Positions 20,677 to 31,370 of a stretch of DNA of 64,000 nt are shown one piece after another. The position numbers and the translations under genes are program-made. The stretch spans positions 2,542,001-2,606,000 of the forward strand of contig NZ_CP090978.1 in NCBI RefSeq assembly GCF_021513275.1. Direction: 5' to 3'. Below the pieces are notes generated by a model that saw only the letters and a program-made list of their open reading frames with translations, searched no databases and had not been told where the DNA came from. The DNA comes from Paenibacillus hexagrammi (GTDB lineage Bacteria > Bacillota > Bacilli > Paenibacillales > NBRC-103111). Every line of letters starts with the position of its first letter. The stretch's first letter is position 1.

Positions 20677-23636
20677 ATTTATCCACCCCTCCCCACGGTT
20701 TTGTAATGACAGGTAAATTCAATGATCGCACAAGCTTTCCATTCGCATCGATAAAATGAAACTCTTGCATTTTCCTTTGCACTTCCCGATCAACTTCTTT
20801 AATGGCAGTCTCAAGCGATGTCCGATAGTTTTCCCCGCCGATCACAGTTCGGGTCCATGCATTCTTGATCTCCCGTTCCATATAATAGCTGCCGGGTACT
20901 TTCGCAACTTCCCGGAACCATCTCCACTGTTCCAATATGGACTGTAAGTCCTCTTCCTTCCATGGCAGCTTCACAAACGCATCGACATTAGCTGTATACC
21001 AACGGAACGTCACACCGTTAAGGGTTTCCAAATCAGTCCCATACTTTTCTTGCACGTCTGCGGACATCCACCATTTAAGGAATTCCCAGCTTTCCTGAGG
21101 CTTCTTCGTATGCTTAAAAATCGCTGATGCGAACTGATCCCCGCCATTACCGCCGGTCCACCGTACGACAGTCCCATCTTCCTGCTTCACTCCGGGAATA
21201 GGCGCAACTCCCCACACACCGTTCAGCTCCGGCGCCGCAACGCTCAATTGAAGATAGGCATTCAAATCGGCTATACCAATCGGATACGATCCGTCCCGGA
21301 AATGCTGGACAAAATTATCGCTTCTTTGATCAATGCCGTATTTGTTTTGCAGTTCAGTCCATGCTTTGAACGCTTCAAAGCTTTTCTCCGAACTTAAGCC
21401 CGTTCTGGATCCATCCTGCTTATAATATTCGAGTCCGTGCATCTGCAAAAATATGCTGTGCTCAACCGGTGTAAAGTTCATTTCATTCTGTTGAAGAATA
21501 GGCAGCATCCGATATACGTCATCCCAGGTATCCGGAACGCTTAATCCAAGATTTTTTAGAATATCCTTACGGTAAAACATGACCGAGAACGCCTGAGTTT
21601 CGGGTACGGCGTAATATCCTCCATCATAGTAGTAAGGCATCCATGAACCCGGAGCAAACTGGTCGTACATTTCCTCAAAATCCGGAAATTGTTTGAGATT
21701 GTAAACCCCGTTGCGAATCGCATAATCGAACGGCGTATCATGAGGCAGCCCGATCCCGACGTCGGGAGCAATACCAGCAGCATTCATTAATAAGAGAAGT
21801 TTATCGTCCTTGAGAAGATTCACTTTCACTTTGATTCCCGTTTGCGGGGTAAATGATTCATCCGCCATATTTTGAAGCAAGTTCACGTAGTCCCGCCCGC
21901 GGTTCATCCACACATTAAGCACTTGTCCGTCTTCTTGATCGGATTTCTTGCTTGATACAAAAGAATTGAAAAAATTGATGATCGACCCTTCAATCTTTTC
22001 GCTAATCGTCGCTTCCATCTTAGGAAACGATTGGTTAGCCGGAACAATAAAGAACCGGTCCAACTGAAGAGGCTGGGAACTGAGTTGCTTGGCCAGATCC
22101 GCCAATTTGCCTTGCAACTTATTCAAACGGCCTGCATCATACGGAATTTCATCCGGATATTTTAAAAGCGTTTCGATATCTTTGCTTACAGTGACCAGCC
22201 CCTGGGATATCGCATCAGGTCTTCCATTGACCTTAATCAATAGCTCTCTTGTTGCTGTAAGCTTGTTATTCAATTCCTCCAATTGTTCAACAAAGCCGGG
22301 CAAATCTTTTTTAAGATCCCAGGTCCTGTTTATATCGTCGACACCGCCAGTTAATGTGCGTAAATCAGCCGACAGCTTAATCAATGTTTCCATCGCATTA
22401 TTCATTTCATCGACGATTGGAACGATCGGAGCCTGTGTAACACGCATCGAAATCGTGTTACTCCTTTTTGCAAATAAAACTCATAAGGTGTACCTTGCTC
22501 GTCGGCAAGCGCCGTTCCTTTCCATCCCGAATCATAAGGGAATCGGTAAGCAGTCAGCTCGGAAAAAGGCACTTTGCCATTAATCAAAATCGAACGAAAC
22601 GATGACCGGTTAGACACAAAAGACTGCTGCTCGCGCATTGCTATTTTGTAAAATCCGGTTTCCGGAACATCAAACCCCCAACTGATTTCCTGGTTATTCG
22701 TCGACCAGTGGTTGCCATCGATCGTGTTGTAGCTGATTTTCCCCCGTACATATGGGGAGTTGGCAATATCATTATCGAAAGCAAGCGTGATTGAAGAATC
22801 GTTCTTCCATTGCACTTGTTCCGCTTCAATCACAATCGGATCGCTTTGTGCGGACGCTGCATCCTTCGGCAGTCCTTCTCTTACGGTTTTGTAATCCGCT
22901 ATAGGGTCAGGCGCCTTGAAGGTGATCGATTCAAGCGCCATCGGATCACTGCCGGACAGCCGGATTTTGTGCTTCCTGGACTCAAATTCCATAACAGCGG
23001 ATCCGTGTACGCCCCGGACATATCGCGCAATTCCCACGTAAGCCAACCGGATATGTCGTCAGCTGCCGGGCGTATTTCGTCGCCGTTGTCGTCTTTTCGG
23101 ATCGGAAGCTTATCCTTCCAATGACGATAAAGTTCGATCGACTTGGACTCCATGAATGGAGTTGATCCATCCACAGTCAGGCTCAGTGCAATCGGCTTAC
23201 GGTCTCTCGAGTCCACGAATGGATGATAGGACATTTCTATGGCATAGAGCCCGCCGCTTGTTACATTCAAATCGTACTCGATCCATTCGTCGCCTTTGGC
23301 GCTCCAGACCAATACGCCGTCTTTGCCCTGATAGGAATCTATAGCCGTGTGGGCGTTGTCCGATTTAGCGGCAATGGTTGATCCGGATATCGTGAAGCTT
23401 TCGCTATGATTAGCATCAACGCCTTTCTTTTTCCACTCTTCAAGCACTTTAGCGTAGTTGGGTACTAGCTCTTTGGATAATTGTGATAAATCACCGGTAC
23501 CGGCGGCCTTGGATGTTTCTTTAGACAGGACGTTATGATTGTCAGCCAGTACGGATAAAGCCGGGCCCAACGCACATAATATGGCCAATATGAAGGACAT
23601 CCACGCCCGTGTTCGAAATAATGCTTTCAACTCCAT
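20663..23636 (-). CDS. Very large extracellular solute-binding protein for oligosaccharides, two frameshifts
   Basis: Three collinear frames give about 990 residues, roughly twice the usual binding-protein length. The N-terminus (RTRAWMSFILAILCALGPAL) is a signal peptide without a clear lipobox. Two beta-sandwich, CBM-like modules follow (GDEWIEYDLNVTSGGLYAIE and ISWGFDVPETGFYKIAMRE), then a helical, coiled-coil-like stretch (ETLIKLSADLRTLTGG), then the periplasmic-type binding fold (LNVWMNRGRDYVNLLQNMAD, VRWTGGNGGDQFASAIF). Breaks near 23010 and 22452 are each cured by one base (the second by AC to AAC). The frame can start at ATG 23636 or TTG 23630, the latter with better spacing from GGGAGGG. 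It would capture a large, branched glycan. Confidence 0.8.
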
Positions 23637-23653
23637 CCCTCCCGATGCACCGC

Positions 23654-24774
23654 TTAGTACGCCAGATTCTCTGTAGAATCTTTATCAAAAAACAGTGCTT
23701 TCTGCATATCTAATGTTACGACAAGCTTCTCATTGTCCTCAAAATGGTGGTCGGCTGGAGCTCTGGCAATGAGCAATTGCGACACACCGATATCCAAGTA
23801 TAGATACATGTCCGCCCCCATCAATTCGTTCAACTTTTGAACACCCACGATTTGCGAATGGGGATTCGCGTCTCGAATAATGGGTTCCAAATGAATATTT
23901 TCACAGCGAATACCGAGTATGACGTTTCTATCGATTTTCTTTTTTTCCTTAACATATCTGACTGCGAGGCTGGGATTTTCAAAAAATATCGGTTGGTATG
24001 AAACTCCAGTAATCCGCCTTCGCTTTCAAGTATCTTTCCTTCTATAAAATTAATCGGAGGCGTACCAATAAATCCGGCGACGAACATATTTCTAGGATTG
24101 TTGTAGATCAGCTTCGGTGTATCTACCTGTTGGATGACTCCGTCTTTCATAACTACGATCCGATGGCCCATCGTCATCGCTTCCACTTGGTCATGCGTCA
24201 CATACACCATCGTTACGCCAAGCTGCTTCTGAAGGCCGATGATTTCTGTTCGCATCTGAACTCTCAGCTTCGCATCCAGATTAGAAAGCGGCTCATCCAT
24301 CAAGAAGACCTGGGGATTACGGACGATCGCTCTGCCAAGCGCTACACGCTGGCGCTGCCCGCCGGAAAGCTGCCTCGGTTTCCGATCCAGAAAAGGCTCA
24401 ATTTCCAGGATTCTGGATGTGCTTTTGACGGCCTGATCGATTTCGTTTTTTGCCATTTTCCTTAGTCGCAGACCAAAGGCAATATTTTCATATACGCTCA
24501 TGTTCGGATACAAGGCATAATTTTGGAAAACCATGGCAATGTCCCTGTCTTTCGGCGGCAGATGGTTGACGAGCTTATCCCCGATATAAAGTTCTCCTGA
24601 TGTGATATCCTCCAATCCGGCGATCATCCTCAGCGTAGTAGATTTCCCGCAGCCGGAAGGACCGACCATGACGATAAACTCCCCGTCTTGTATCTCTAAG
24701 TGGAAATCCCTTACAGCATAAGCTCTTTCTTTACCAAAACGCTTTTCTACGTGGTTCAATAGAATTCGCCCCAT
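23654..24774 (-). CDS. ABC transporter ATP-binding protein, MsmX/UgpC type, one frameshift
   Basis: Walker [10 protein letters not shown] at residues 38-46, Q-loop in VFQNYALYP, signature LSGGQ at 136-140, Walker B FLMDE at 157-161 and H-loop YVTHDQ. After about residue 275 the frame changes in an A-rich run (AGGAAAAAAAGAAAATCG near 23940); one more A restores [20 protein letters not shown] and the C-terminal OB-type regulatory domain, giving about 374 residues. ATG at 24774 follows AGGAGG. It energises the adjacent permeases and possibly other sugar importers, as MsmX does. A CRE overlaps its leader, so catabolite repression is expected. Confidence 0.88.
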
Positions 24775-24809
24775 TGAAGTACCTCCTATAGGTCATATCA
24801 ATACTTGAT

Positions 24810-24823
24810 TGATAACGGTTTCA
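24810..24823. promoter_or_regulatory. CRE: CcpA binding site in the ABC operon leader
   Basis: Minus-strand reading TGAAACCGTTATCA matches the consensus TGWAANCGNTNWCA at every position. It lies about 36-49 bases before the ATPase start and just downstream of the candidate -10 at 24840-24845, a position where CcpA would act as a roadblock. Confidence 0.75.
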
Positions 24824-24839
24824 ATTCTCTGATTCTTTT

Positions 24840-24845
24840 ATTATA
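24840..24845 (-). promoter_or_regulatory. Candidate -10 box for the ABC importer operon
   Basis: The minus strand reads TATAAT here, 66 bases before the ATPase ATG. A second TATAAT is at 24864-24869. No convincing -35 box is visible at 17 bases for either, so the assignment is tentative. Confidence 0.4.
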
Positions 24846-24885
24846 CATCTCGCATTTGAACGCATTATAGGTGATGATTACTTAG

Positions 24886-25926
24886 TTATAGGGGGAATCC
24901 TGCTTTCAGTCCCTTTAATTGCTTCTCCAGCCAATCGAATGATTGACGTCCTGACACCTCGTGCTTCCCTGGAAACAAATCCACTTCGAGCCTCTCCTTA
25001 TGACCTGTACTTTCATAAATTTCCCGGAGAACAACAGCAGCTTCTCTTACCGATTCTGCCGGAAAAAGCGGGTCATCCAAGCCTGATTCGACGAACAGCG
25101 CTCTCGGCGCTATCAATCCGATGAGTTCAGGCAGATCTGCGTAAGGAAGAATCGCGGGTAAATAATTGTCTATACAGTGGTTGACTGACAACAAGCTTCC
25201 TCTAAACGTACTTGTAAACGCGCAGACAACAGCAGCCTTGATACGGTCATCCAACGCAGCTGAAAGCGAAGCAATCAAACCGCCCCCGGAAAATCCGATC
25301 GTGCCGATCCGCTCAGCATCTGCTTCTTCTCTGGTTCGTAAATAATCAAGCGAGCGCATGGCTTCATAAATTCGCAATCCGGTCAGCGTTTTGCCATACA
25401 TAAGAAGACGCGATGCTAGCGGTGCGCAGGAGCTGCTCTTCTTCGGATCTTTTTTCATATCGGACGATAATCTGCGATCACCGAAGCCGATAATTTCCGG
25501 AGCGATCACAACCATACCTTTTTTCACTAACTGTACCGCGTAATGCTGAGGCATACCCTGCTTTTCCTCGTCTACGCTTCCGTCCGGCCGCAATCCGACA
25601 ATCTCTCTGCTGCCATATCCATGGCCATGCCACGCGAGTACTGCGGGGGCTGCTTCCTCAAGCCTATGCGGAATAAGAACATACGCGGGTATCTGGAGAT
25701 AGGCGTCAGATTGGTAAACGACCCTTTCCATCGAATAATCGCCCATGTCTTGCTTCTCCAGTACAACTGCGTTCAATTCATCCGGCGGCGGGTCAAAACT
25801 CCCCAATACTTCAATCAGCTTGGCCCTCACCTTCTCCTTTCGCTCGTTCCATGTTGGTTCGATGCGTCTCATCTTATCGCTTGCGTTCATATATAAATGA
25901 TCCATATAGAGATCCGGACACCACAT
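24886..25926 (-). CDS. Alpha/beta hydrolase, acetyl-esterase/dienelactone-hydrolase-like
   Basis: 346 residues from ATG at 25926 (chosen because GGAGG lies nine bases upstream; an earlier ATG directly abuts it). The catalytic triad is visible: nucleophile Ser in IGFSGGG (about residue 213), Asp in ESGLDDPLF (about 284) and His in PGKHEVSG (about 322). The HGHGYG segment forms the oxyanion-hole loop. No signal peptide. Proteins of this kind often remove acetyl or other ester groups from plant polysaccharide fragments, and RG-II and pectin are acetylated and methyl-esterified. Substrate not established. It follows the AraC gene by about 84 bases. Confidence 0.7.
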   Translation of the reverse strand: MWCPDLYMDHLYMNASDKMRRIEPTWNERKEKVRAKLIEVLGSFDPPPDELNAVVLEKQDMGDYSMERVVYQSDAYLQIPAYVLIPHRLEEAAPAVLAWHGHGYGSREIVGLRPDGSVDEEKQGMPQHYAVQLVKKGMVVIAPEIIGFGDRRLSSDMKKDPKKSSSCAPLASRLLMYGKTLTGLRIYEAMRSLDYLRTREEADAERIGTIGFSGGGLIASLSAALDDRIKAAVVCAFTSTFRGSLLSVNHCIDNYLPAILPYADLPELIGLIAPRALFVESGLDDPLFPAESVREAAVVLREIYESTGHKERLEVDLFPGKHEVSGRQSFDWLEKQLKGLKAGFPL

Positions 25927-26010
25927 AGGCCTCATCCTCCGACATTAACTAGTTCATAAACTTGCGTATAACAAAAAAAGCTGCTCCATATCAATGGCCA
26001 GCTCTTATAG

Positions 26011-26899
26011 TTAGCATGAAATTTCTGTCTCATCCAATTCCTGGAAGTTTTGTCGATACTGTCGTGGCGTTACCCCTGTTTTTTTTCGGAAAAGAGCATG
26101 AAAGAACTTCATATCCTGATAACCGACCTGGTTCGCAATCTGATAAATGGGAATGTCTGTAGACTTCAATAGTTCGCAGCATTTCTGTATGCGTACGTTT
26201 TGTAAATATTGCGTAAAGGACAAGCCGGTCGATTTTTTAAACAGTCGTTGGAAATGGCTGGCGCTTAAAAAAAGTAATCCGCCACATCCTGAACCGTGAG
26301 GTTATTGGTATACCGGGTTTTAATAAAATGCACGACTTCGTCAAACATCCTGAATGAAACGGCTTCCGTTTCATTAATCAACTCGAAACGCTGCAACAGC
26401 ACCAGCATCTGAATAAGCAACGCCGTTATAACAGTCTCGAAGCCAGCGCTTTTTTCAAATATTCCCTGTACATATTATGCATAATCGATGAAAAAGTATC
26501 GTGCTTGTCCTGAAAGTGCAGCCAACGCTCGGAACAATTGGCCGGATCATGGATGGCGTGATACGTCACGGAGTCTTGCTGCATCAAGGGCTTCCACTTC
26601 TCAAGCAAATCTTCGCGGAAGATACAATTATAGATGACGAGCATTTTATCTTGCTTTGGAGAGGAGGGACGAAACACGTGTGACGTACCAATCGGTATGA
26701 CGAACAAATCTCCCTGCTTTACGGATATAACTTGATCCTCGATGTAATGATAACCGCAGCCTTCTCCTACAAAGCTGATTTCTACGAAATCGTGAGTGTG
26801 CTGCTGAGTTGTAAACGATTCCAACTCTCGATTCAAGAAAATATCCAATTTATTCTCAAAAAATAATTCGCCGCTTAAATGGCCGATTCTCCCATCCAT
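26011..26899 (-). CDS. AraC-family transcriptional regulator, two frameshifts
   Basis: An N-terminal cupin sensor (RELESFTTQQHTHDFVEISF, GDLFVIPIGTSHVF) and a C-terminal double helix-turn-helix (NLTVQDVADYFFLSASHFQR and YQIANQVGYQDMKFFHALFR). The two breaks are homopolymer sites: AAAAAA near 26447 needs a seventh A and TTTTTTT near 26268 needs an eighth T; with both restored the protein is about 297 residues, the family norm. ATG at 26899 is preferred to the longer frame because AAGGTG lies upstream of it. It probably senses a released sugar and activates the surrounding glycosidase or transporter genes. Confidence 0.8.
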
Positions 26900-27022
26900 A
26901 ACCGTCACCTTCTTTTGCAAGTTATTTGTGATCTGGCTTATCCATGTATGCGAGTCTCCAAGAAGTCGGGGATAGCGGGGAATACGCCGATGCGTATCCC
27001 CTGCTTGATCCTGAATAAGTGT

Positions 27023-28090
27023 CTATTGCCACTCTTTTATCCATTGTTCCGGCAAACGAACATATTTGATACCTTTACGAAGATAAGAAAAAGCAAGATG
27101 TATGCTTCCGTCTCGAGCTGCAATAATGGAAGGATAGGAATATCCAATTTCGCTGTCTTTATATTCCAGATCCGCCATCTGTACGTTTCTGAAGTGGGGC
27201 CAGGTCTTCCCTTGATCTTCCGATATAGAAACAGTGAGGGGCGTGCGCAGCGGTTTTTTGCGGAATTCCCCTTTTCTTTGAACCCATCGGAATTGATCGC
27301 GTTCCATTGTTGAATTGTTATAAATCAATGCCAAGTGGCCATTCTGCAATGTAATCAATTGCATAGATGAATTGTTATTCGGCAGATCGCTTTTGGCCGG
27401 GACCGACCAGCTCTTTCCGTTATCATGTGAAATGCTGGTGTAGATCCGGTCCGCCTGCCGGCTGCGAAACATCGCATAGAGTGTTCCGTCCTGGAGTTCC
27501 ACTACGTTCATCTGTACGCGGTGTGTGCTGCCGGGAACTTCGTATTCGTGCCAAGTTGCTCCTTGATTGGAGCTGATCAATACGACACTATAGTGTCCTT
27601 CGAGCTTGCAATAATAAGCCGGCAGCAGCCAGTCACCGTTCTGCAGCACAAGGGGAGGATGACGTAAAAAGATTCCAGGTCCGCCCGACAAAACCTCGGC
27701 AGCACCCCAAGTAATCCCTTGATCTTCCGATACCCGATAGACGATCTTGGAAGTTCTCTGGTTATGCGGTTCGTTCGATGTATGAAACAGCCAAAGACTT
27801 CCGTTATCGGCTTGGAACAAAACTGGATTTTGCTCGGATCGTTCCGGGTCGCCGGATAGCTGAATCGGTTCAGACCATTGACTGGACCCGGCCGGTAATC
27901 TGGACATTACGACATTCGTATCAGGATTGCCCTCCCCGCTGCCCGAAAACCAAACACAAAGCAGGTCCCCATTATCCAACTCGAGTAAATTAGCCGCATG
28001 GTTGTCGTTTGGATGAAAAGCGGGAAGATAGGCTTCCTGCAGCAGAGCATCCTTTTCGGACGGGGAAACGACGCCGTTAAATCGGTTCAT
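27023..28090 (-). CDS. BNR-repeat sialidase-family (GH33-like) exo-glycosidase, copy 1
   Basis: About 355 residues forming a six-bladed propeller. Asp-box motifs recur: SEDQGITWG, SSNQGATWH, SHDNGKSWS and SEDQGKTWP. The entry segment HAANLLELDNGDLLCVWFSG is typical of the BNR_2 group. Although annotated as sialidases, GH33 enzymes in RG-II loci release 2-keto-3-deoxy acids such as Dha, which structurally resemble sialic acid. No signal peptide. Start ATG at 28090 is chosen because GGAAGG precedes it, though the spacing is long; an upstream ATG has no ribosome site. Follows the MGH1-like gene by 37 bases. Confidence 0.75.
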   Translation of the reverse strand: MNRFNGVVSPSEKDALLQEAYLPAFHPNDNHAANLLELDNGDLLCVWFSGSGEGNPDTNVVMSRLPAGSSQWSEPIQLSGDPERSEQNPVLFQADNGSLWLFHTSNEPHNQRTSKIVYRVSEDQGITWGAAEVLSGGPGIFLRHPPLVLQNGDWLLPAYYCKLEGHYSVVLISSNQGATWHEYEVPGSTHRVQMNVVELQDGTLYAMFRSRQADRIYTSISHDNGKSWSVPAKSDLPNNNSSMQLITLQNGHLALIYNNSTMERDQFRWVQRKGEFRKKPLRTPLTVSISEDQGKTWPHFRNVQMADLEYKDSEIGYSYPSIIAARDGSIHLAFSYLRKGIKYVRLPEQWIKEWQ

Positions 28091-28127
28091 TATGGGATCG
28101 TACCTTCCTTTCATCATGCACGTATTT

Positions 28128-30311
28128 TCAAGTTCGAGACAGTTCTTGAATCGGAAGTTCTATGCGGCATAGCGTGTCGTTTGAGAAAACGAGCTTGTTG
28201 TTCACGTACAACCGGTAACCTTCTTCAAGTTCAGGGTGTTCACAGTGTACATTCGGGTTTCTGTATGTGATCCGAATGTCCAGACCGGCTGCTTTTACAC
28301 GGTCCAGATAAAAGTAATCCAATCCGTTATCGATAGGATCCAACACGATCCGATCCGGCTCAATGCTTAAGCCAGCCACATGTGAAATGATTAGATCAAT
28401 ATAGAACGAATGATTGTATTCCTGTTCATCGCTGAGCGGTTCGCCCGTGGCACTGTTGTAATGCTCGACAATACCAGGCTGGCTGAGATCTCGTTTCATA
28501 AAGTGAAGAAATGAATACTCACGTAAAAAGTAGGCAAATTGCTGATCATATTGGTGATTTGTGCGCTTGCTCTCCTTAGCGAGAGCATCTAACGTAATCG
28601 AATTCGTGTAAGGCCAAGCAGGACCGTTCCATACGCAGCCGTTGCGGCCTTTGACAAAATGCCCCATCCAGCCTCCTTCTTTGGAATAAGCAGGGCAATC
28701 GGCGGAAACGGTTGGGAACGGACATTTTGTATTGAACTCGCGTACATCCAGTAAATGCTCCATCAACCCGTTATAACGATCATCAATCATTTGCGCCCAT
28801 CCGGGATAAAAGCCAACAATATTTTTCACGAACGCTTTCTCATCGGTCTGATAGTGAAGGTCGTAAAAAAACTGAGTCTTCTCATCCCACATTTTTTCCA
28901 GAACGTCATGTTTGATGTTCTCGGCCATCTGATCATAAAGTTCCGCTTCCGGGTCCCCGGTAACTTTGCACACGTGTGCGATTGCGCAAGTGTTCAAATA
29001 ATGATAAACGCTTCGATCCACTCTTTTCAGATGTGTGTAGGTTGTTTTATCTTTCGGATTTTTGGGAAAGTCGTGAAAAAACCAATAACTAGGCTGGTAC
29101 TCTTTACCAGTTCGCGTATGCTTGTATTCGATCATCAAATAGTCGCTCTCGTTCCCATGAATGCGGTTACACTCCAATATTTGACGCTTCATGGAAGGCA
29201 GCAGCTCGGCGATTGTATCGAAATTGCGATGCACCAGGAAAAGTTGATACGCAGCCCAGCAAGAGAAGCTAGCGAATGCATGCATGACCGTATCGACCGT
29301 CATACAGCTGAATTGCCCGTCTTCTCCGGGAGATGCCGCCATATTGCGCAAAGGTCCCTCACTGTATACCGGATCCTGGTACCATCTCGCATCCATGATA
29401 TGCAGCGGTACCGATAAATTAATAAGTTTGCTAAACTCCCAGCCTCCCTTGCTGAACGGTTGCTTGCTTTTCTTATGCGACCTACCTTCGTAGAACAACG
29501 GATGGGTCAAATTCCCGTACTGAGGATCCGCCAAATTGTGCCGTAGCAGAAACCAGCGGTAGAGCCAGGTCTTATCGAGCAGCGGATCGCTGCTTCCAAA
29601 CACGGGGGTAAGGTCGAACCATTGCTGATATTCTTCCTTTTGCTTATGAATGAGCTGATCCGCCGTCAAACCGCCCTCTGCGTATGCGGAAGCTCGCGTT
29701 TTTAACAAGTCCAAATCGTCCAGACCGGAAATACCGAATGCCGCTGCTGCAATGAACGAAACCGATTCTCCAGATTTCACAAGCAGTCCCGTATAAAGTA
29801 ACGGCTCGCTCACTGCGATGGCTCCTGCTATATCAAAACTGTAATGATCGATCTTAAAATGGCCCTGCAAATGACGATCGCATCTATCGTGAAATGGAGC
29901 CTTCAATTGCAGCACGAGATCCTTACCGCTGTGGTTGGTCCAAGTTTGAACGGAAACGGCGCAGTCGTTCCAGCTAATAAATTTACGTTCCGAAAAAGTG
30001 AGCCGATGGTCCATAAACTCCATATGCAGGTGACTCGGAAACCAATCGGACCGACAAGGTTCCAAGCTTTCCGTCAAATTGTTATGTATCTGAAAGAGTA
30101 AAGGAATATTGACTTTATGAATAAAATCGAATCTGCCTGAAAACCCGGGTAAAGGATCCAAATAGTCTGCCCACAACCTTGCTCCCGTCGAACCGAGCAG
30201 CATGGAGCCGGGATGTGCGAAGCGTTTTCCTGCCCGCTTGCAGTTGATCGACCAATGGGTTGACAGCCCGCATAATCCCACCCTCTCCATTTCGTGTATA
30301 TCGTTGATCAA
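28128..30311 (-). CDS. MGH1/GH63-like (alpha/alpha)6-barrel glycoside hydrolase
   Basis: 727 residues. A beta-sandwich N-terminal half is followed from about residue 250 by an alpha/alpha barrel of the MGH1/GH63 kind: LYRWFLLRHNLADPQYG, YSEGPLRNMAASPGEDGQFS, GCVWNGPAWPYTNSITLDAL and EHYNSATGEPLSDEQEYNHS, the last containing the Glu and Asp/His signature of the clan. No signal peptide. The start is a TTG at 30311 or an ATG at 30290; neither has a strong ribosome site. A TATAAT on the minus strand lies just upstream, so it may have its own promoter. Substrate unknown; position between two GH33-like genes suggests joint action on one glycan. Confidence 0.7.
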   Translation of the reverse strand: MINDIHEMERVGLCGLSTHWSINCKRAGKRFAHPGSMLLGSTGARLWADYLDPLPGFSGRFDFIHKVNIPLLFQIHNNLTESLEPCRSDWFPSHLHMEFMDHRLTFSERKFISWNDCAVSVQTWTNHSGKDLVLQLKAPFHDRCDRHLQGHFKIDHYSFDIAGAIAVSEPLLYTGLLVKSGESVSFIAAAAFGISGLDDLDLLKTRASAYAEGGLTADQLIHKQKEEYQQWFDLTPVFGSSDPLLDKTWLYRWFLLRHNLADPQYGNLTHPLFYEGRSHKKSKQPFSKGGWEFSKLINLSVPLHIMDARWYQDPVYSEGPLRNMAASPGEDGQFSCMTVDTVMHAFASFSCWAAYQLFLVHRNFDTIAELLPSMKRQILECNRIHGNESDYLMIEYKHTRTGKEYQPSYWFFHDFPKNPKDKTTYTHLKRVDRSVYHYLNTCAIAHVCKVTGDPEAELYDQMAENIKHDVLEKMWDEKTQFFYDLHYQTDEKAFVKNIVGFYPGWAQMIDDRYNGLMEHLLDVREFNTKCPFPTVSADCPAYSKEGGWMGHFVKGRNGCVWNGPAWPYTNSITLDALAKESKRTNHQYDQQFAYFLREYSFLHFMKRDLSQPGIVEHYNSATGEPLSDEQEYNHSFYIDLIISHVAGLSIEPDRIVLDPIDNGLDYFYLDRVKAAGLDIRITYRNPNVHCEHPELEEGYRLYVNNKLVFSNDTLCRIELPIQELSRT

Positions 30312-30391
30312 ACTACCATCTTTACATCATTATATAATACTATCATGAGAGTTTCGTGGTATATTTTTCCTAAATTATAGGTCATTCCTGC

Positions 30392-31368
30392 TTAATCTTT
30401 TATAATAACTTTTTGAAATGCGATACGTTCCCTTTTCCATGTGTAGGTGATATAAAGTTCAAGTCCGTTGGCAATAATGGCCGGATAGGAATATTGCTTC
30501 TCTCCTTCATCCAACAGCAGCTCGCTCCCCCAAGTTAGGCCATTATCCTTGGAAATCCGTATCACGAGCGGTGTTCTCGGACCTTTCTTTTTGCCGGGCT
30601 CCGGACGCGTCGGATTAAAAACTAATGCCAACATCCCATTTTCAAGCTTCACCAGGTCGATTCCGCTGTTATTGTTGGGCAGATCTGTAGGATAGGCCTC
30701 ACACCACGTTCTCCCCCGTCCGACGAGTCACTACGGTAAATCGCACCTTCTGTGCTGCGGGTGAGCATATGAACAATCCCCGGTGCCGATTCCCATAGGG
30801 TGGGTTGAATGATACCTTTCCCTGTAAACTTGTCGCGATTCAGCGGAACGGTTTCGCTGCGGGTCCACGTCTCACCTCCGTCGAACGAAAGGTCCACGAA
30901 AGCGTCCCAAGCTGGTTCTATCGACGCAGGAGCAGCTATAGTGCCGTCTTGCAGTGTAATCGGCTTATTTTTTACCGGCCCTCTTCCTCCTTGATCGCCT
31001 TCAACCAATGGAATAGGCGTCGTCCATGTGATACCTTCGTCCGACGAACGCATGACCATCGTGCTCCACTCGGCGATGTCAGCGCCTACTTTATAATATA
31101 GACATAACACACCGTCCGCCTTGCGAAAAAGTACGGGATTCCAATGAGGAATGTGGTCCATATCGGCTGTTTTTACAGGAGGGCTCCATTTGCCGTCTAC
31201 TCTGCGCGAGGTCCAGATCGCGACATCTCCGGCTTTTTCCTTCGTTCCTCCGAACCAAGCAGCGATGATATTTCCCCCGGACAGCAGCTCCAAAGTAGAA
31301 GCATGACAGCTCAAAAAAGGTCTATCTTCCGCAAAAATAAATTCTTTGATTCGATCGGCATACCTCAT
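30392..31368 (-). CDS. BNR-repeat sialidase-family (GH33-like) exo-glycosidase, copy 2, one frameshift
   Basis: Two frames join into about 325 residues. Motifs: CHASTLELLSGGNIIAAWFGG at the start, Asp boxes SSDEGITWT, SFDGGETWT, SDGG(R)TW and SKDNGLTWG. The break near 30710 lies in a run of five G; a sixth G restores DGGRTWCEAYPTDLPNNN. ATG at 31368 follows AAGGAG, which sits inside the end of the upstream GH95 gene. It is a diverged paralogue of the gene at 27023-28090. Two such enzymes could separate Dha and Kdo side chains of RG-II, but this is inference from context. Confidence 0.75.
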
Positions 31369-31370
31369 GA

